DNA from: Pediococcus cellicola
Lineage (GTDB): Bacteria; Bacillota; Bacilli; Lactobacillales; Lactobacillaceae
Assembly: GCF_001438655.1 (NCBI RefSeq)
Contig: NZ_JQBR01000005.1
Coordinates: 97,780 to 161,779, forward strand
Length of the DNA stretch: 64,000 bases
Direction of reading: 5' to 3'
Shown here: positions 17,969-25,704 of the stretch, in pieces
Layout: the number at the start of each line of letters is the position of its first letter
How positions within the stretch are numbered: position 1 is the first letter of the stretch
Notes under the pieces: model-generated
Database searches by the model: none
What the model was told of the DNA's origin: nothing
What the model saw: only the letters and a program-made list of their open reading frames with translations
Translations under genes and position numbers: made by a program

Positions 17969-18011
17969 TATTATTTTAATGGAAAAATAACGAAAAATCA
18001 TTTTTTTAAAA

Positions 18012-18048
18012 TGCAAAAAAAGACTAAGAGAAATTTTCTCTTAGTCTT
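18012..18048 (-). terminator. orphan terminator on the reverse strand
   Basis: A 14-bp perfect stem (18020-18033 with 18035-18048) is followed on the reverse strand by TTTTTT. It lies upstream of the peptide promoter, so it would end a reverse transcript that starts within 18050-18500, where I find no convincing gene. Confidence 0.65.
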
Positions 18049-18458
18049 CTGATAGTTCACTACTACGACACTTTTGTGTTCAAATAATTAGAATTAAAAA
18101 AATTATTTTAAACAGTTTCTTAGGGCTTAATGATTTAAAATATAGTTTTCAAATTGGAATATATAAAGTTTCTATCAATCATTGTGTCAGAAATATGAAT
18201 TTCAAAATAAAATGGACAGTGAAAAATATGGATCCAATTAGTGCATGAATTAATGATAAAACGAACTTTTTAAGTTGCGAAAATTTAAAAAATAATTTTA
18301 TTCTATTTTAAATATTTATAAAACGCAGTATGATGAAATGAGATTCAATGATGTCAGTGGTATGGTAGATAAGTTTGAGCAGAGATAAGCAGGCACAATA
18401 ACCGAGTTTAATGTAATTGTTATGACGGCTTCTTCCTTAATACTATTTAAATATATAG
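18049..18458. other. AT-rich intergenic region without a supported gene
   Basis: Very AT-rich DNA between the orphan terminator and the XRE/TPR regulator. Only short open frames without ribosome sites are present (for example 16-17 codons on the forward strand). The stretch from about 18337 to 18478 is open on the forward strand apart from one stop, which may be the remains of a decayed gene or an untranslated RNA. Confidence 0.4.
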
Positions 18459-18473
18459 TGTCATATATAGACA
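18459..18473. promoter_or_regulatory. palindrome upstream of the XRE/TPR regulator
   Basis: TGTC and GACA flank ATATATA (18459-18473), 28 bp before the regulator start codon. It could be an autoregulatory operator. Confidence 0.35.
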
Positions 18474-18501
18474 AAAATTAATACTTTTTAGAGGTACTCT
18501 A

Positions 18502-19353
18502 ATGATAGACGGAAATAAAATCAAAATAACACGAAAAAGGTTGCATCTTTCACAACAAAAATTGGCTGCCGGAATCACAACACAAGGTACAATTAGTTCT
18601 TTGGAAAGAAATTCTACCTCTCCAGGGAGTACTATACTGGTTAAGTTACTAAATAGACTAAATTTAACACTTGCAGATGTCGTGTCAGAGAATGATCCAG
18701 TACGAGTGGATACTCTTTTAAAAAAGGCTGATAAGTTAAGTATGAATTATCAGTATGCTAAAGTGATTGAAGTTTTAAAAAAAATAAAGAATTTAACAGA
18801 ACCTGAACAAAAAAAGCACTATCAATTTCTCTACACCGATGCAAAAATGTGGTTAGAAAAAAAGTATGACGATGCAATATTTGGATTTAATCAGATGTTA
18901 CAGTTGCCACAAAATGATCTTGATATTTATACGGTTCTTGCAACTTGTGAACTAGGGGTAGCCTATGATATGAAAAAGGAGCCTGCAAAAGCAAGCTTTT
19001 ATTTTGAAAAAACAGCTGATTTATTTAAAAAGATTTCAGTGGAAGCATACATTTTTTGGAATCTGCTTATTTCTGATAACCTAGCTATGTATTATTCAAA
19101 TACCAATCAGAATGACAAATGTTTAGAGATTATTGATCAAGCATTAGAAGCAGCAAAAATTAGTGCCACTTCGTATTTTGTGGATTCTTTCTATTATTTG
19201 TACGGGGAAATCAAGATGCAAGATGGCGAAACGCAAGATGCATATAGATATATGATATATGCACGATCTTTTGCAAATTTCTCAGATAATAGGTTGGTTG
19301 CTGAAAAGGCGGAGAAATTTTTGACCTCACATGGTATTAATATAAATATTTAA
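18502..19353 (+). CDS. XRE-HTH regulator with TPR-like domain (RNPP/PlcR-Rgg type)
   Basis: A 283-residue protein. Residues about 7-60 form an XRE helix-turn-helix (ITRKRLHLSQQKLAAGITTQGTISSLER in two parts). The rest is helical with repeated TPR-like units (ASFYFEKTADLFKK; KCLEIIDQALEAAK), the fold used by RNPP regulators to bind short exported and re-imported peptides. GAGG lies seven bases before the ATG. It is divergent from the 21-residue peptide/exporter unit, which is the usual arrangement for a peptide-responsive regulator and its target. Peptide sensing is an inference from the fold and context. Confidence 0.82.
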   Translation: MIDGNKIKITRKRLHLSQQKLAAGITTQGTISSLERNSTSPGSTILVKLLNRLNLTLADVVSENDPVRVDTLLKKADKLSMNYQYAKVIEVLKKIKNLTEPEQKKHYQFLYTDAKMWLEKKYDDAIFGFNQMLQLPQNDLDIYTVLATCELGVAYDMKKEPAKASFYFEKTADLFKKISVEAYIFWNLLISDNLAMYYSNTNQNDKCLEIIDQALEAAKISATSYFVDSFYYLYGEIKMQDGETQDAYRYMIYARSFANFSDNRLVAEKAEKFLTSHGININI

Positions 19354-19398
19354 TATATGCAGATAAAAATAGTTGGAAAAAATTGCAAATTAAAAAAA

Positions 19399-19426
19399 AA
19401 AACTTTGAGCAAGCGTTCAAAGTTTT
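19399..19426. terminator. bidirectional terminator
   Basis: A 10-bp stem (19399-19408 with 19417-19426) with A- and T-tracts lies between convergent genes. Confidence 0.8.
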
Positions 19427-19427
19427 C

Positions 19428-20363
19428 TTATTTTTTTTCATTAATGACATAAAGTGGACGATGTTTGCTTTCTGAGTAAATACGCCCGATATAGTTACCA
19501 AGAATACCTAAGCAGAAGAGCTGAATTCCGCCAATAAAGAGAATTATGGCTGCCAAGGATGGCCAACCCGTAGTCGGATCACCAAAAAAGATAGTTCTAA
19601 AAATAATGAAGATAATTGCTAACACTGAGATAACGCAGGCAAAAATTCCCACGAAACTGGCAATTGCTAAGGGAGCTGTTGAAAAATCAATAATAGCTTC
19701 CAAGGAGTATTCAAATAATTGCCACAGTGACCAGGATGTATGACCGGCAACGCGTTCGCGATTTTCGAAGTCTAAGTACTTTGTTTTAAATCCTACCCAA
19801 CTGAAAATGCCCTTAGAAAAACGATTAACCTCTGGCATGTTGAGAACGGTATTAACCACTTTTCGGGTCATGACTCGATAGTCCCGCGCATTGGGAATAA
19901 TTTCAACTTTAGAAATTTTGTTGATGAATTTATAAAACATGTTGGATAGCCATGAACGGAAAACGGGTTCACCTTCACGACCAGCACGCCGTGTGCCAAT
20001 AGTTTCATATTCTCCAGTGCTGAGCTCTTTTAACATTTGAGGCAATAACTCCGGTGGATCCTGAAGATCGACATCCATCAAGCCGACAATCTCACCAGTG
20101 GCAGCCTGTAAACCGGCATAGATGGCCGATTCCTTGCCAAAATTACGTGAAAATGAAACGTAATGAGCAACATCTGGATACTGTTTGTTTAGTTTTTTTA
20201 GTTCATTTAAGGTTGCATCTGAAGAGCCATCATCAATAAACCATAGCTCTAAAGCGTAGTTTTGCATTTCTGGTTTTTGAAAAATTTTGGTCATGGCTTT
20301 GAAGTAAATTGGTACAGATTCTTGTTCGTTAAAACACGGGACAATCATTGATACAGTTTGCAT
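19428..20363 (-). CDS. bactoprenol-type family 2 glycosyltransferase (GtrB/CsbB-like)
   Basis: A 311-residue GT2 enzyme. The N-terminal GT-A domain shows VSMIVPCFNEQESVP, FIDDGSSDAT and the metal-binding DVDLQDPPELLPQM; a conserved ETIGTRRAGREGE segment follows. Two membrane helices lie near the C-terminus (about 230-260 and 272-295). This is the layout of enzymes that load a sugar onto undecaprenyl phosphate for cell-wall or teichoic acid decoration. GGGAGGAG precedes the ATG. No flippase or acceptor enzyme is adjacent. Confidence 0.88.
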   Translation of the reverse strand: MQTVSMIVPCFNEQESVPIYFKAMTKIFQKPEMQNYALELWFIDDGSSDATLNELKKLNKQYPDVAHYVSFSRNFGKESAIYAGLQAATGEIVGLMDVDLQDPPELLPQMLKELSTGEYETIGTRRAGREGEPVFRSWLSNMFYKFINKISKVEIIPNARDYRVMTRKVVNTVLNMPEVNRFSKGIFSWVGFKTKYLDFENRERVAGHTSWSLWQLFEYSLEAIIDFSTAPLAIASFVGIFACVISVLAIIFIIFRTIFFGDPTTGWPSLAAIILFIGGIQLFCLGILGNYIGRIYSESKHRPLYVINEKK

Positions 20364-20495
20364 TGTTAGACACTCCTCCCACTACTTATTTCAAATTATA
20401 ACATTTAGCCGGCAAAGTAAGTATAAACCTTTCTAATTTATATCGATTCTAAGCTATAATGACACTAAATAGATCGCCGAACGGGAGATGATCAT

Positions 20496-21146
20496 ATGGA
20501 AACGATTTTACAGCTTAAAAATGTGGGGTATCGAGTGCAAGAAAACCAAATTCTAAATGGCATTTCGTTGGTAGTAAATTCCCAGGAATATCTTACGATT
20601 ACAGGGCCTTCTGGAAGTGGGAAAAGCACGTTGCTAAGAATCATAGCGTCATTACTTACGGCTAGTGAGGGTGAAATCTTGTTTCAAGGAAAAAATATCG
20701 CCAATTTAGATCCTATTCAATATCGACGGCAGGTATCCTATTGTTTTCAGCAGCCAATGCTATTTGGTAAAACGGTGGCAGATAATTTAGATTTTCCTTT
20801 TCAAATCCGGCAAACAACGCCAGATATTGCCAAACAAAAAGCCGCACTAAAAGTTGTCGGACTGCCCGAAACTTATTTGACAAAACGGATCACGGAACTT
20901 TCTGGTGGTGAGAAACAGCGTGTTGCTATGATTCGCAATATTATGTATGTCCCAGATGTTTTGTTGTTAGACGAGGTCACAGTGGGGCTGGATGAAGAAA
21001 ACAAGCGCATCGTTAATGAATTAATTGAGCATTTTCACAAGGATCACCACGTCACAATTTTATCAATTACGCACGATGCTGCAGAATTGAATCAAGCAAG
21101 CCGCTTATTGACCATCACAAAGGGCAGACTGGAGGAAGCAAAATGA
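20496..21146 (+). CDS. fetA: ABC transporter ATP-binding protein, FetA-like
   Basis: A 216-residue ATPase subunit with Walker A GPSGSGKST, a Q-loop (SYCFQQPMLF), signature LSGGEKQRVAM, Walker B VLLLDEVTVGLDEEN and an H-loop SITHDAAEL. It overlaps by four bases (ATGA) with a UPF0014 family permease, the fixed partner of FetA/YbbL. In E. coli FetAB exports iron and helps resist oxidative stress; substrate assignment here rests on this pairing. GGGAG precedes the ATG, and a TATAAT box lies at 20455-20460. Confidence 0.82.
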   Translation: METILQLKNVGYRVQENQILNGISLVVNSQEYLTITGPSGSGKSTLLRIIASLLTASEGEILFQGKNIANLDPIQYRRQVSYCFQQPMLFGKTVADNLDFPFQIRQTTPDIAKQKAALKVVGLPETYLTKRITELSGGEKQRVAMIRNIMYVPDVLLLDEVTVGLDEENKRIVNELIEHFHKDHHVTILSITHDAAELNQASRLLTITKGRLEEAK

Positions 21147-21916
21147 ATCTTGATGTAAATAATTGGTCCTTAACGTTGGCATTTTTACTAGTCATGATTG
21201 CTTTATGGATTGGCTATCGGGAAAAATTAGGAATTGACCGTGAAATTATCATTGGTGTCATCCGGGCAGTCATCCAGTTGTTTGTTGTGGGTTACTTGTT
21301 GAAATACATTTTTAGAGTGAACAATGTGATTTTGACCCTTACGATGTTACTCATTATCATTTTTAATGCATCGTGGAATGCCCAAAAGCGAAGTAATGGG
21401 ATGTCTAATGCCCTAACCATTTCCTTCATTGCCATTCTCACCAGTACAGGAATTACGTTAGGCGTTTTAATTTTATCAGGTGCCATTAAACTCATTCCAT
21501 CGCAAGTGATTCCCATTTCAGGGATGATTGCAAGTAATTCCATGGTGGCGATTGGTCTGTGCTACCGAAGTATGAATACGCAGTTTCGTGACCAACGACA
21601 AAGCGTCTTGGAGCGTCTGGCATTAGGCGGGACGATCCGTGATGCGTCGATTGGTATTTTACGTGAAAGTATCAAAACGGGGATGTCACCTACGATTGAT
21701 TCCGCGAAAACAGTTGGGATTGTGAGCTTACCCGGAATGATGTCTGGCCTTATTTTTGCAGGGGTGGATCCTGTGCATGCGATTAAATACCAAATTATGG
21801 TGACATTTATGTTACTTTCGGCTACAAGTGTGGGCTCAGTGATGGCTTGTTATCTTGCGTATCGGAGTTTTTATAATGAACGTAAGCAGTTGAAGGATCT
21901 GGCCGGTGATGATTAA
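21143..21916 (+). CDS. fetB: ABC transporter permease, FetB/UPF0014 family
   Basis: A 257-residue membrane protein with about seven hydrophobic spans. Family blocks are visible: VIRAVIQLFVVGYLLKYIF, IPISGMIASNSMVAIGLC, ERLALGG, and SLPGMMSGLIFAGVDPVHAIKYQ (in two parts). The GMMSG-type motif is characteristic of UPF0014 permeases. It is translationally coupled to the ATPase gene. The pair probably exports a metal such as iron, although transport of another compound cannot be excluded. Confidence 0.82.
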   Translation: MNLDVNNWSLTLAFLLVMIALWIGYREKLGIDREIIIGVIRAVIQLFVVGYLLKYIFRVNNVILTLTMLLIIIFNASWNAQKRSNGMSNALTISFIAILTSTGITLGVLILSGAIKLIPSQVIPISGMIASNSMVAIGLCYRSMNTQFRDQRQSVLERLALGGTIRDASIGILRESIKTGMSPTIDSAKTVGIVSLPGMMSGLIFAGVDPVHAIKYQIMVTFMLLSATSVGSVMACYLAYRSFYNERKQLKDLAGDD

Positions 21917-21930
21917 TAATAAATCAATGA

Positions 21931-21969
21931 GAGGCAAATTAGTGATACGTAAAAACGCTCACTCGCCTC
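21931..21969 (+). terminator. imperfect hairpin after fetB
   Basis: GAGGC (21931-21935) and AGTGA (21941-21945) pair with TCACT (21959-21963) and GCCTC (21965-21969). No T-run follows, so termination is uncertain. Confidence 0.35.
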
Positions 21970-21990
21970 ACATGAACCGCTTACAATTGT

Positions 21991-22021
21991 CCAGTATAAT
22001 TAGATAAATAGATTATACTGG
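21991..22021 (+). promoter_or_regulatory. perfect inverted repeat in the leader of the amino acid permease gene
   Basis: CCAGTATAAT (21991-22000) and ATTATACTGG (22012-22021) are exact reverse complements with an 11-bp centre. The left arm includes a TATAAT box and the right arm runs into the GGGGAG ribosome site. It is an operator candidate or a hairpin that could mask translation. Confidence 0.6.
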
Positions 22022-22034
22022 GGAGATGGTTAAA

Positions 22035-23474
22035 TTGGGAGACACGAGTACAAGCACAAAACAATTTCGTTGGTTTACGATTGCTTTAATCGCGTTTAAC
22101 ACTGTTTGGGGATTTAACAACGTCGTGAATAATTACGCACAACAAGGTGCATCTGTGATTACATCATGGATTATTATTCTGATTATTTACTTCATCCCTT
22201 ACACATTGATGGTTGGCCAGTTGGGATCCACCTTCAAGAAAAGTGGTGGTGGTGTAAGCTCTTGGATTGATGAGACTTCAACACGAGGGTTAGCTTACTT
22301 TGCCGCTTGGACTTACTGGGTGGTTCATGTGCCCTATCTCGCACAAAAGCCACAAAATGTTTTGATTGCCATTAGTTGGGCGTTTACCGGAGCCGGTACC
22401 TATTTTAGTCATTTTTCAACAGCTATTTTTTCGATTTTATGTTTGATTGTTTTTCTATTTTTCATGTGGGTGGCTTCTAAAGGAATTACGACGCTAGGGA
22501 TCATCGCGACATTGGCTGGCTTAGCAACTTTTGTAATGTCAATTCTGTTCATTTTCTTAGCGATTGCAGCGCCACATTTACCAAATGTGACGGCAGCTAC
22601 GCCAAATCTAACAAGTGTGAAAACTTATGTGCCTAACTTTAACTTTGGGTATTTTACCACGCTATCCATGTTGGTTCTAGCTGTGGGAGGATCAGAAAAA
22701 ATTGCGCCTTATGTAAATAAAACGCGTAATGCCTCAAGAGAATTTCCACTGGGAATGATTGTTTTAGCCGTGTTAGTGGGCATTTGTGCCATTGTGGGTT
22801 CAATCGGAATGGCAATTATTTTTAACAGTAATGCCATTCCCAAGGACTTAATGATGAATGGGGCTTACAGTGCCTTTCAGCGCTTGGGCCAGTATTATCA
22901 TATTGGGAATACGCTGATGATTACTTATGGTCTGACCAATTCAATTGGACAGATTGCAGCCCTAATCGTTTCAATTGATGCGCCACTGCGAATTTTGTTG
23001 TCAGGACACAATGATCAGTATGTGCCAAAGTCATTGATGAAATTGAACAAACATGGTGTTTTCATTAACGGGTACAAGATGACCGGCGTTTTAGTAGGAA
23101 TTTTGATTATGGTACCTGCAATTGGGATTAAGAACATTCAAGAATTGTATAACTGGTTGTTGAATTTAAATTCAATTGTGATGCCACTACGATACCTGTG
23201 GGTGTTTGTGGCCTTCATGTTGCTGAGCCGGCATATGAATAAATTCCATTCAGATTATAGATTTGTGAAAAATAAGACCATTGGTTGGCTATTAGGTTTT
23301 TGGTGCTTTATATTTACAGCGTTTGTGTGTGTATTGGGCATGGTGCCAAAAATTAGTTTCTCGGACAATCCACATAGTTGGTTTTTGCAGTTGGGGTTGA
23401 ATATTGTGACACCAATCGTGTTGATTGCGTTAGGGTTGATTATGCCGATGATTGCAAGAAGAAATAAAAAATAA
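22035..23474 (+). CDS. APC superfamily amino acid permease (glutamate:GABA antiporter-like)
   Basis: About 479 residues and twelve hydrophobic spans. The APC features include FNTVWGFNNVVNNY in helix 1, a GGGVSSWIDE segment after helix 2, and VLAVGGSEKIAPYVNKTRNASREFP (in two parts) in the middle, which carries the conserved Glu of helix 6. This subgroup transports or exchanges amino acids; the exact substrate is unknown. I chose TTG 22035, nine bases after GGGGAG; the ATG at 22026 directly abuts that site and is a less likely start. A perfect inverted repeat covers its promoter and leader. Confidence 0.82.
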   Translation: MGDTSTSTKQFRWFTIALIAFNTVWGFNNVVNNYAQQGASVITSWIIILIIYFIPYTLMVGQLGSTFKKSGGGVSSWIDETSTRGLAYFAAWTYWVVHVPYLAQKPQNVLIAISWAFTGAGTYFSHFSTAIFSILCLIVFLFFMWVASKGITTLGIIATLAGLATFVMSILFIFLAIAAPHLPNVTAATPNLTSVKTYVPNFNFGYFTTLSMLVLAVGGSEKIAPYVNKTRNASREFPLGMIVLAVLVGICAIVGSIGMAIIFNSNAIPKDLMMNGAYSAFQRLGQYYHIGNTLMITYGLTNSIGQIAALIVSIDAPLRILLSGHNDQYVPKSLMKLNKHGVFINGYKMTGVLVGILIMVPAIGIKNIQELYNWLLNLNSIVMPLRYLWVFVAFMLLSRHMNKFHSDYRFVKNKTIGWLLGFWCFIFTAFVCVLGMVPKISFSDNPHSWFLQLGLNIVTPIVLIALGLIMPMIARRNKK

Positions 23475-23605
23475 AGCGTGTTTCAAGAAGTATTTAGCTT
23501 TTGAGCATCGCCTAGGAGAGGGAATGATTCAGGCTGGGAATTGTTTCCTTCTTGCTTTAAAATTTTAACCGATATTTTTCATCAAAAAGTAATTCAAGAA
23601 CAAGA

Positions 23606-23629
23606 CGGAGAAAATTCTCCGCCTTTTTT
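23606..23629 (+). terminator. terminator after the amino acid permease gene
   Basis: CGGAGAA (23606-23612) pairs with TTCTCCG (23615-23621), followed by CC and six T residues. Confidence 0.75.
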
Positions 23630-23704
23630 GAATCAATTAATTTTAAAAACCGATTTTTCTGGTAGAATGGGCGTAATAAGACCAGAAAGAGAGACGATTA
23701 CAAT

Positions 23705-25135
23705 ATGAATAAAGTCACCAGCATGTGTACCTCAGTTTTAGTCGGTAAAAAAGCCAGTTTGGATGGTTCGACAATGATTGCCCGTAATGAAGACCGCTAT
23801 CTACCAATCCATCCCAAACGATTCTATATGCATCCCGCTGTGCACGAAGCCAATCGTGTTTTAAAATCACAGTTAAATAAATTCGAAGCACCTTTACCAG
23901 AAAATGGGTATCGTTATACCGCAACACCTGATGCAGATCCCAATCAATTGCACGAAGGCGTCAACGACGAAAGTGGCATTAACGAGAAAAATGTGGCGGT
24001 TAGCGCAACTGAAAGCACTTATGGAAATGAACGCACTTTAGCCTATGATCCTTTAGTGGAAGATGGACTGGGTGAAGATTCTTTGGAAACAATGGTTCTC
24101 CCATATGTAGATTCGGCCAAAGCGGGTGTTAAACGTTTAGGAGATTTAATCACAAAATATGGGTCAAATGCCGGCAACAGTGTGTTGTTTAGTGACAAAG
24201 ACGATGTTTGGTACATGGAAATTGTGACGGGACACTACTGGGTAGCGCAACGGATTCCTGATGATGCGTACGCAGTTGCGGCTAATGAGGTGGCCATTCA
24301 ACAAGTTGACTTTGATGACGCAGCTAACTTCATGTGGGCTGATGGCATTCAAGAATTTGTTGCCAAACACCACTTGAACGTGGATAAAACAGGATGGAAT
24401 TTCCGTCATATTTTTGGGACATTTAACGAAAAAGACCGACACTACAACACACCACGAGTTTGGTACGCTCAGAAGTACTTGAATCCAGAAATTGAACAGG
24501 ATCCTGAATCTGGGGAGCTTCCATTTATCTGTCACACCACGCACAAAATTTCAGTCGAAGATGTTGAATTCATTTTAGGATCCCATTATAATGAAACACC
24601 ATTTGATCCGTTAGCACCTGGTGAAAATGCGGATAAATACCGTTATCGTGCTATTTCATTAAATAGAACCCAAAACTCACATGTGTTGCAGATTCGTAAT
24701 GATGTGCCGACAGCGCAAGCGGCTGTTTACTGGTTAAACTTTGGTGTGCCGGCCTTTAGTCCATATGTGCCATTTTATAATAATGCTACGGACACGGATG
24801 ACAGTTACAAAGATACTTCAATGAAGTTCAATTTTAGTGATGCATACTGGATGTATCGTATACTGTCAATGATGGTGGAAAGTCATTATCCCCAATTTGT
24901 ACAAAGCGACCGCGACTATTTGACCGCACTTCGTGAAACGCAACGTCGTCATTTAGAAAATACCGACAAAGAAGCAAGCAAACTTTCTGGAACAGCTTTG
25001 ACAGACTATTTGACTGACCAGAATAAGGTTTTGGTTGCAGAAATGCGAAAACAAACCGTTGATTTTATTGGGAGTTTGGTTGTACAAGGCGCAGGTTTGT
25101 CTAAATTGACCTTCAATATGGATAAAAATCTCTAA
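23705..25135 (+). CDS. C69 family dipeptidase (PepDA-like)
   Basis: A 476-residue cytoplasmic dipeptidase. The N-terminus MNKVTSMCTSVLVGKKASLDG contains the Cys8 nucleophile expected after removal of a short propeptide. Further family blocks are DGSTMIARNEDRYLP, NEKNVAVSATES and VWYMEIVTGHYWVAQRIPDD. The length is normal and no lesion is seen. It hydrolyses a broad range of dipeptides and thereby completes peptide use started by surface binding proteins. A paralogue is cut off by the window start (1-532). GAAAGAGAG lies upstream of the ATG at slightly long spacing. Confidence 0.93.
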   Translation: MNKVTSMCTSVLVGKKASLDGSTMIARNEDRYLPIHPKRFYMHPAVHEANRVLKSQLNKFEAPLPENGYRYTATPDADPNQLHEGVNDESGINEKNVAVSATESTYGNERTLAYDPLVEDGLGEDSLETMVLPYVDSAKAGVKRLGDLITKYGSNAGNSVLFSDKDDVWYMEIVTGHYWVAQRIPDDAYAVAANEVAIQQVDFDDAANFMWADGIQEFVAKHHLNVDKTGWNFRHIFGTFNEKDRHYNTPRVWYAQKYLNPEIEQDPESGELPFICHTTHKISVEDVEFILGSHYNETPFDPLAPGENADKYRYRAISLNRTQNSHVLQIRNDVPTAQAAVYWLNFGVPAFSPYVPFYNNATDTDDSYKDTSMKFNFSDAYWMYRILSMMVESHYPQFVQSDRDYLTALRETQRRHLENTDKEASKLSGTALTDYLTDQNKVLVAEMRKQTVDFIGSLVVQGAGLSKLTFNMDKNL

Positions 25136-25233
25136 TTTATTAGACTTGCGGGGTAACTATCAAAGATTCAAATGAGTTATCAATACGAATTCAATCTGTT
25201 AAACTTGTGAAACAAGATAGTGGGGGTAAATCC

Positions 25234-25629
25234 ATGCTAAAGATTAAAATTACTGATTCTGCTATAGCTTTACTGAAAAGAAAAAATATTGCCGACAAAA
25301 TCCTGTTGTTGGTTACGGATGATGGTGGCGGTAAGTATTCCTTACAGGGTGGCGCCTGCAGCATTGGTGCCAAATTTTCAATAGTGGCATTGGATGAAAT
25401 TGATCCAGACTATCCACTTAACATTGAAAATGATTTTGAACTTCAGTTATATACTTCAGATTATGATACCCGATTTTTACGACCGGGATTAACGTTGACT
25501 GTTAAAAATTCACGCATAACCTTAAAAGATAATACAGGTTTATTAGACAGCAATGTACGCATCGCAAACGGCCAAGATATTTTGGCGGCTTTTGAAAAAG
25601 GCATTATGATGAATGGCGAAAGTTGCTAA
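25234..25629 (+). CDS. HesB/IscA-like iron-sulfur biosynthesis family protein (YqkB-like)
   Basis: About 131 residues starting at ATG 25234, with GGGGG nine bases upstream; an in-frame upstream start overlaps that region. It resembles the Firmicute branch of the HesB/IscA fold (LLLVTDDGGGKYS, GGACSIGAKF), with a single conserved Cys at residue 42. The two C-terminal Cys of true IscA (CGCG) are absent; a lone GESC ends the protein. A role as Fe-S scaffold or carrier is therefore uncertain. It appears to be monocistronic. Confidence 0.7.
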   Translation: MLKIKITDSAIALLKRKNIADKILLLVTDDGGGKYSLQGGACSIGAKFSIVALDEIDPDYPLNIENDFELQLYTSDYDTRFLRPGLTLTVKNSRITLKDNTGLLDSNVRIANGQDILAAFEKGIMMNGESC

Positions 25630-25644
25630 AAGTCTGAACGAAAA

Positions 25645-25689
25645 TAAAAAACTGACTGATTTCTATTTTTAGAAACCAGCCAGTTTTTT
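25645..25689. terminator. bidirectional terminator between convergent genes
   Basis: A-rich AAAAACTGACTG (ending at 25658) pairs with CAGCCAGTTTTTT (25677-25689) with one mismatch; AAACC/TTTCT pairing lies inside. Confidence 0.75.
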
Positions 25690-25704
25690 AAATTCAAAAG
25701 ATTT

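Noticed and set aside
18337..18478. Short forward and reverse frames in the region before the XRE/TPR regulator
   Set aside because: The forward frame contains a stop, the reverse frame lacks a ribosome site, and neither resembles a family I know; listed only as a region without a supported gene.
23524..23568. 14-codon frame after an AGGAGAGGG motif downstream of the permease gene
   Set aside because: The spacing to the ATG is only a few bases, the frame has no neighbour that suggests a role, and it lies just before a terminator.
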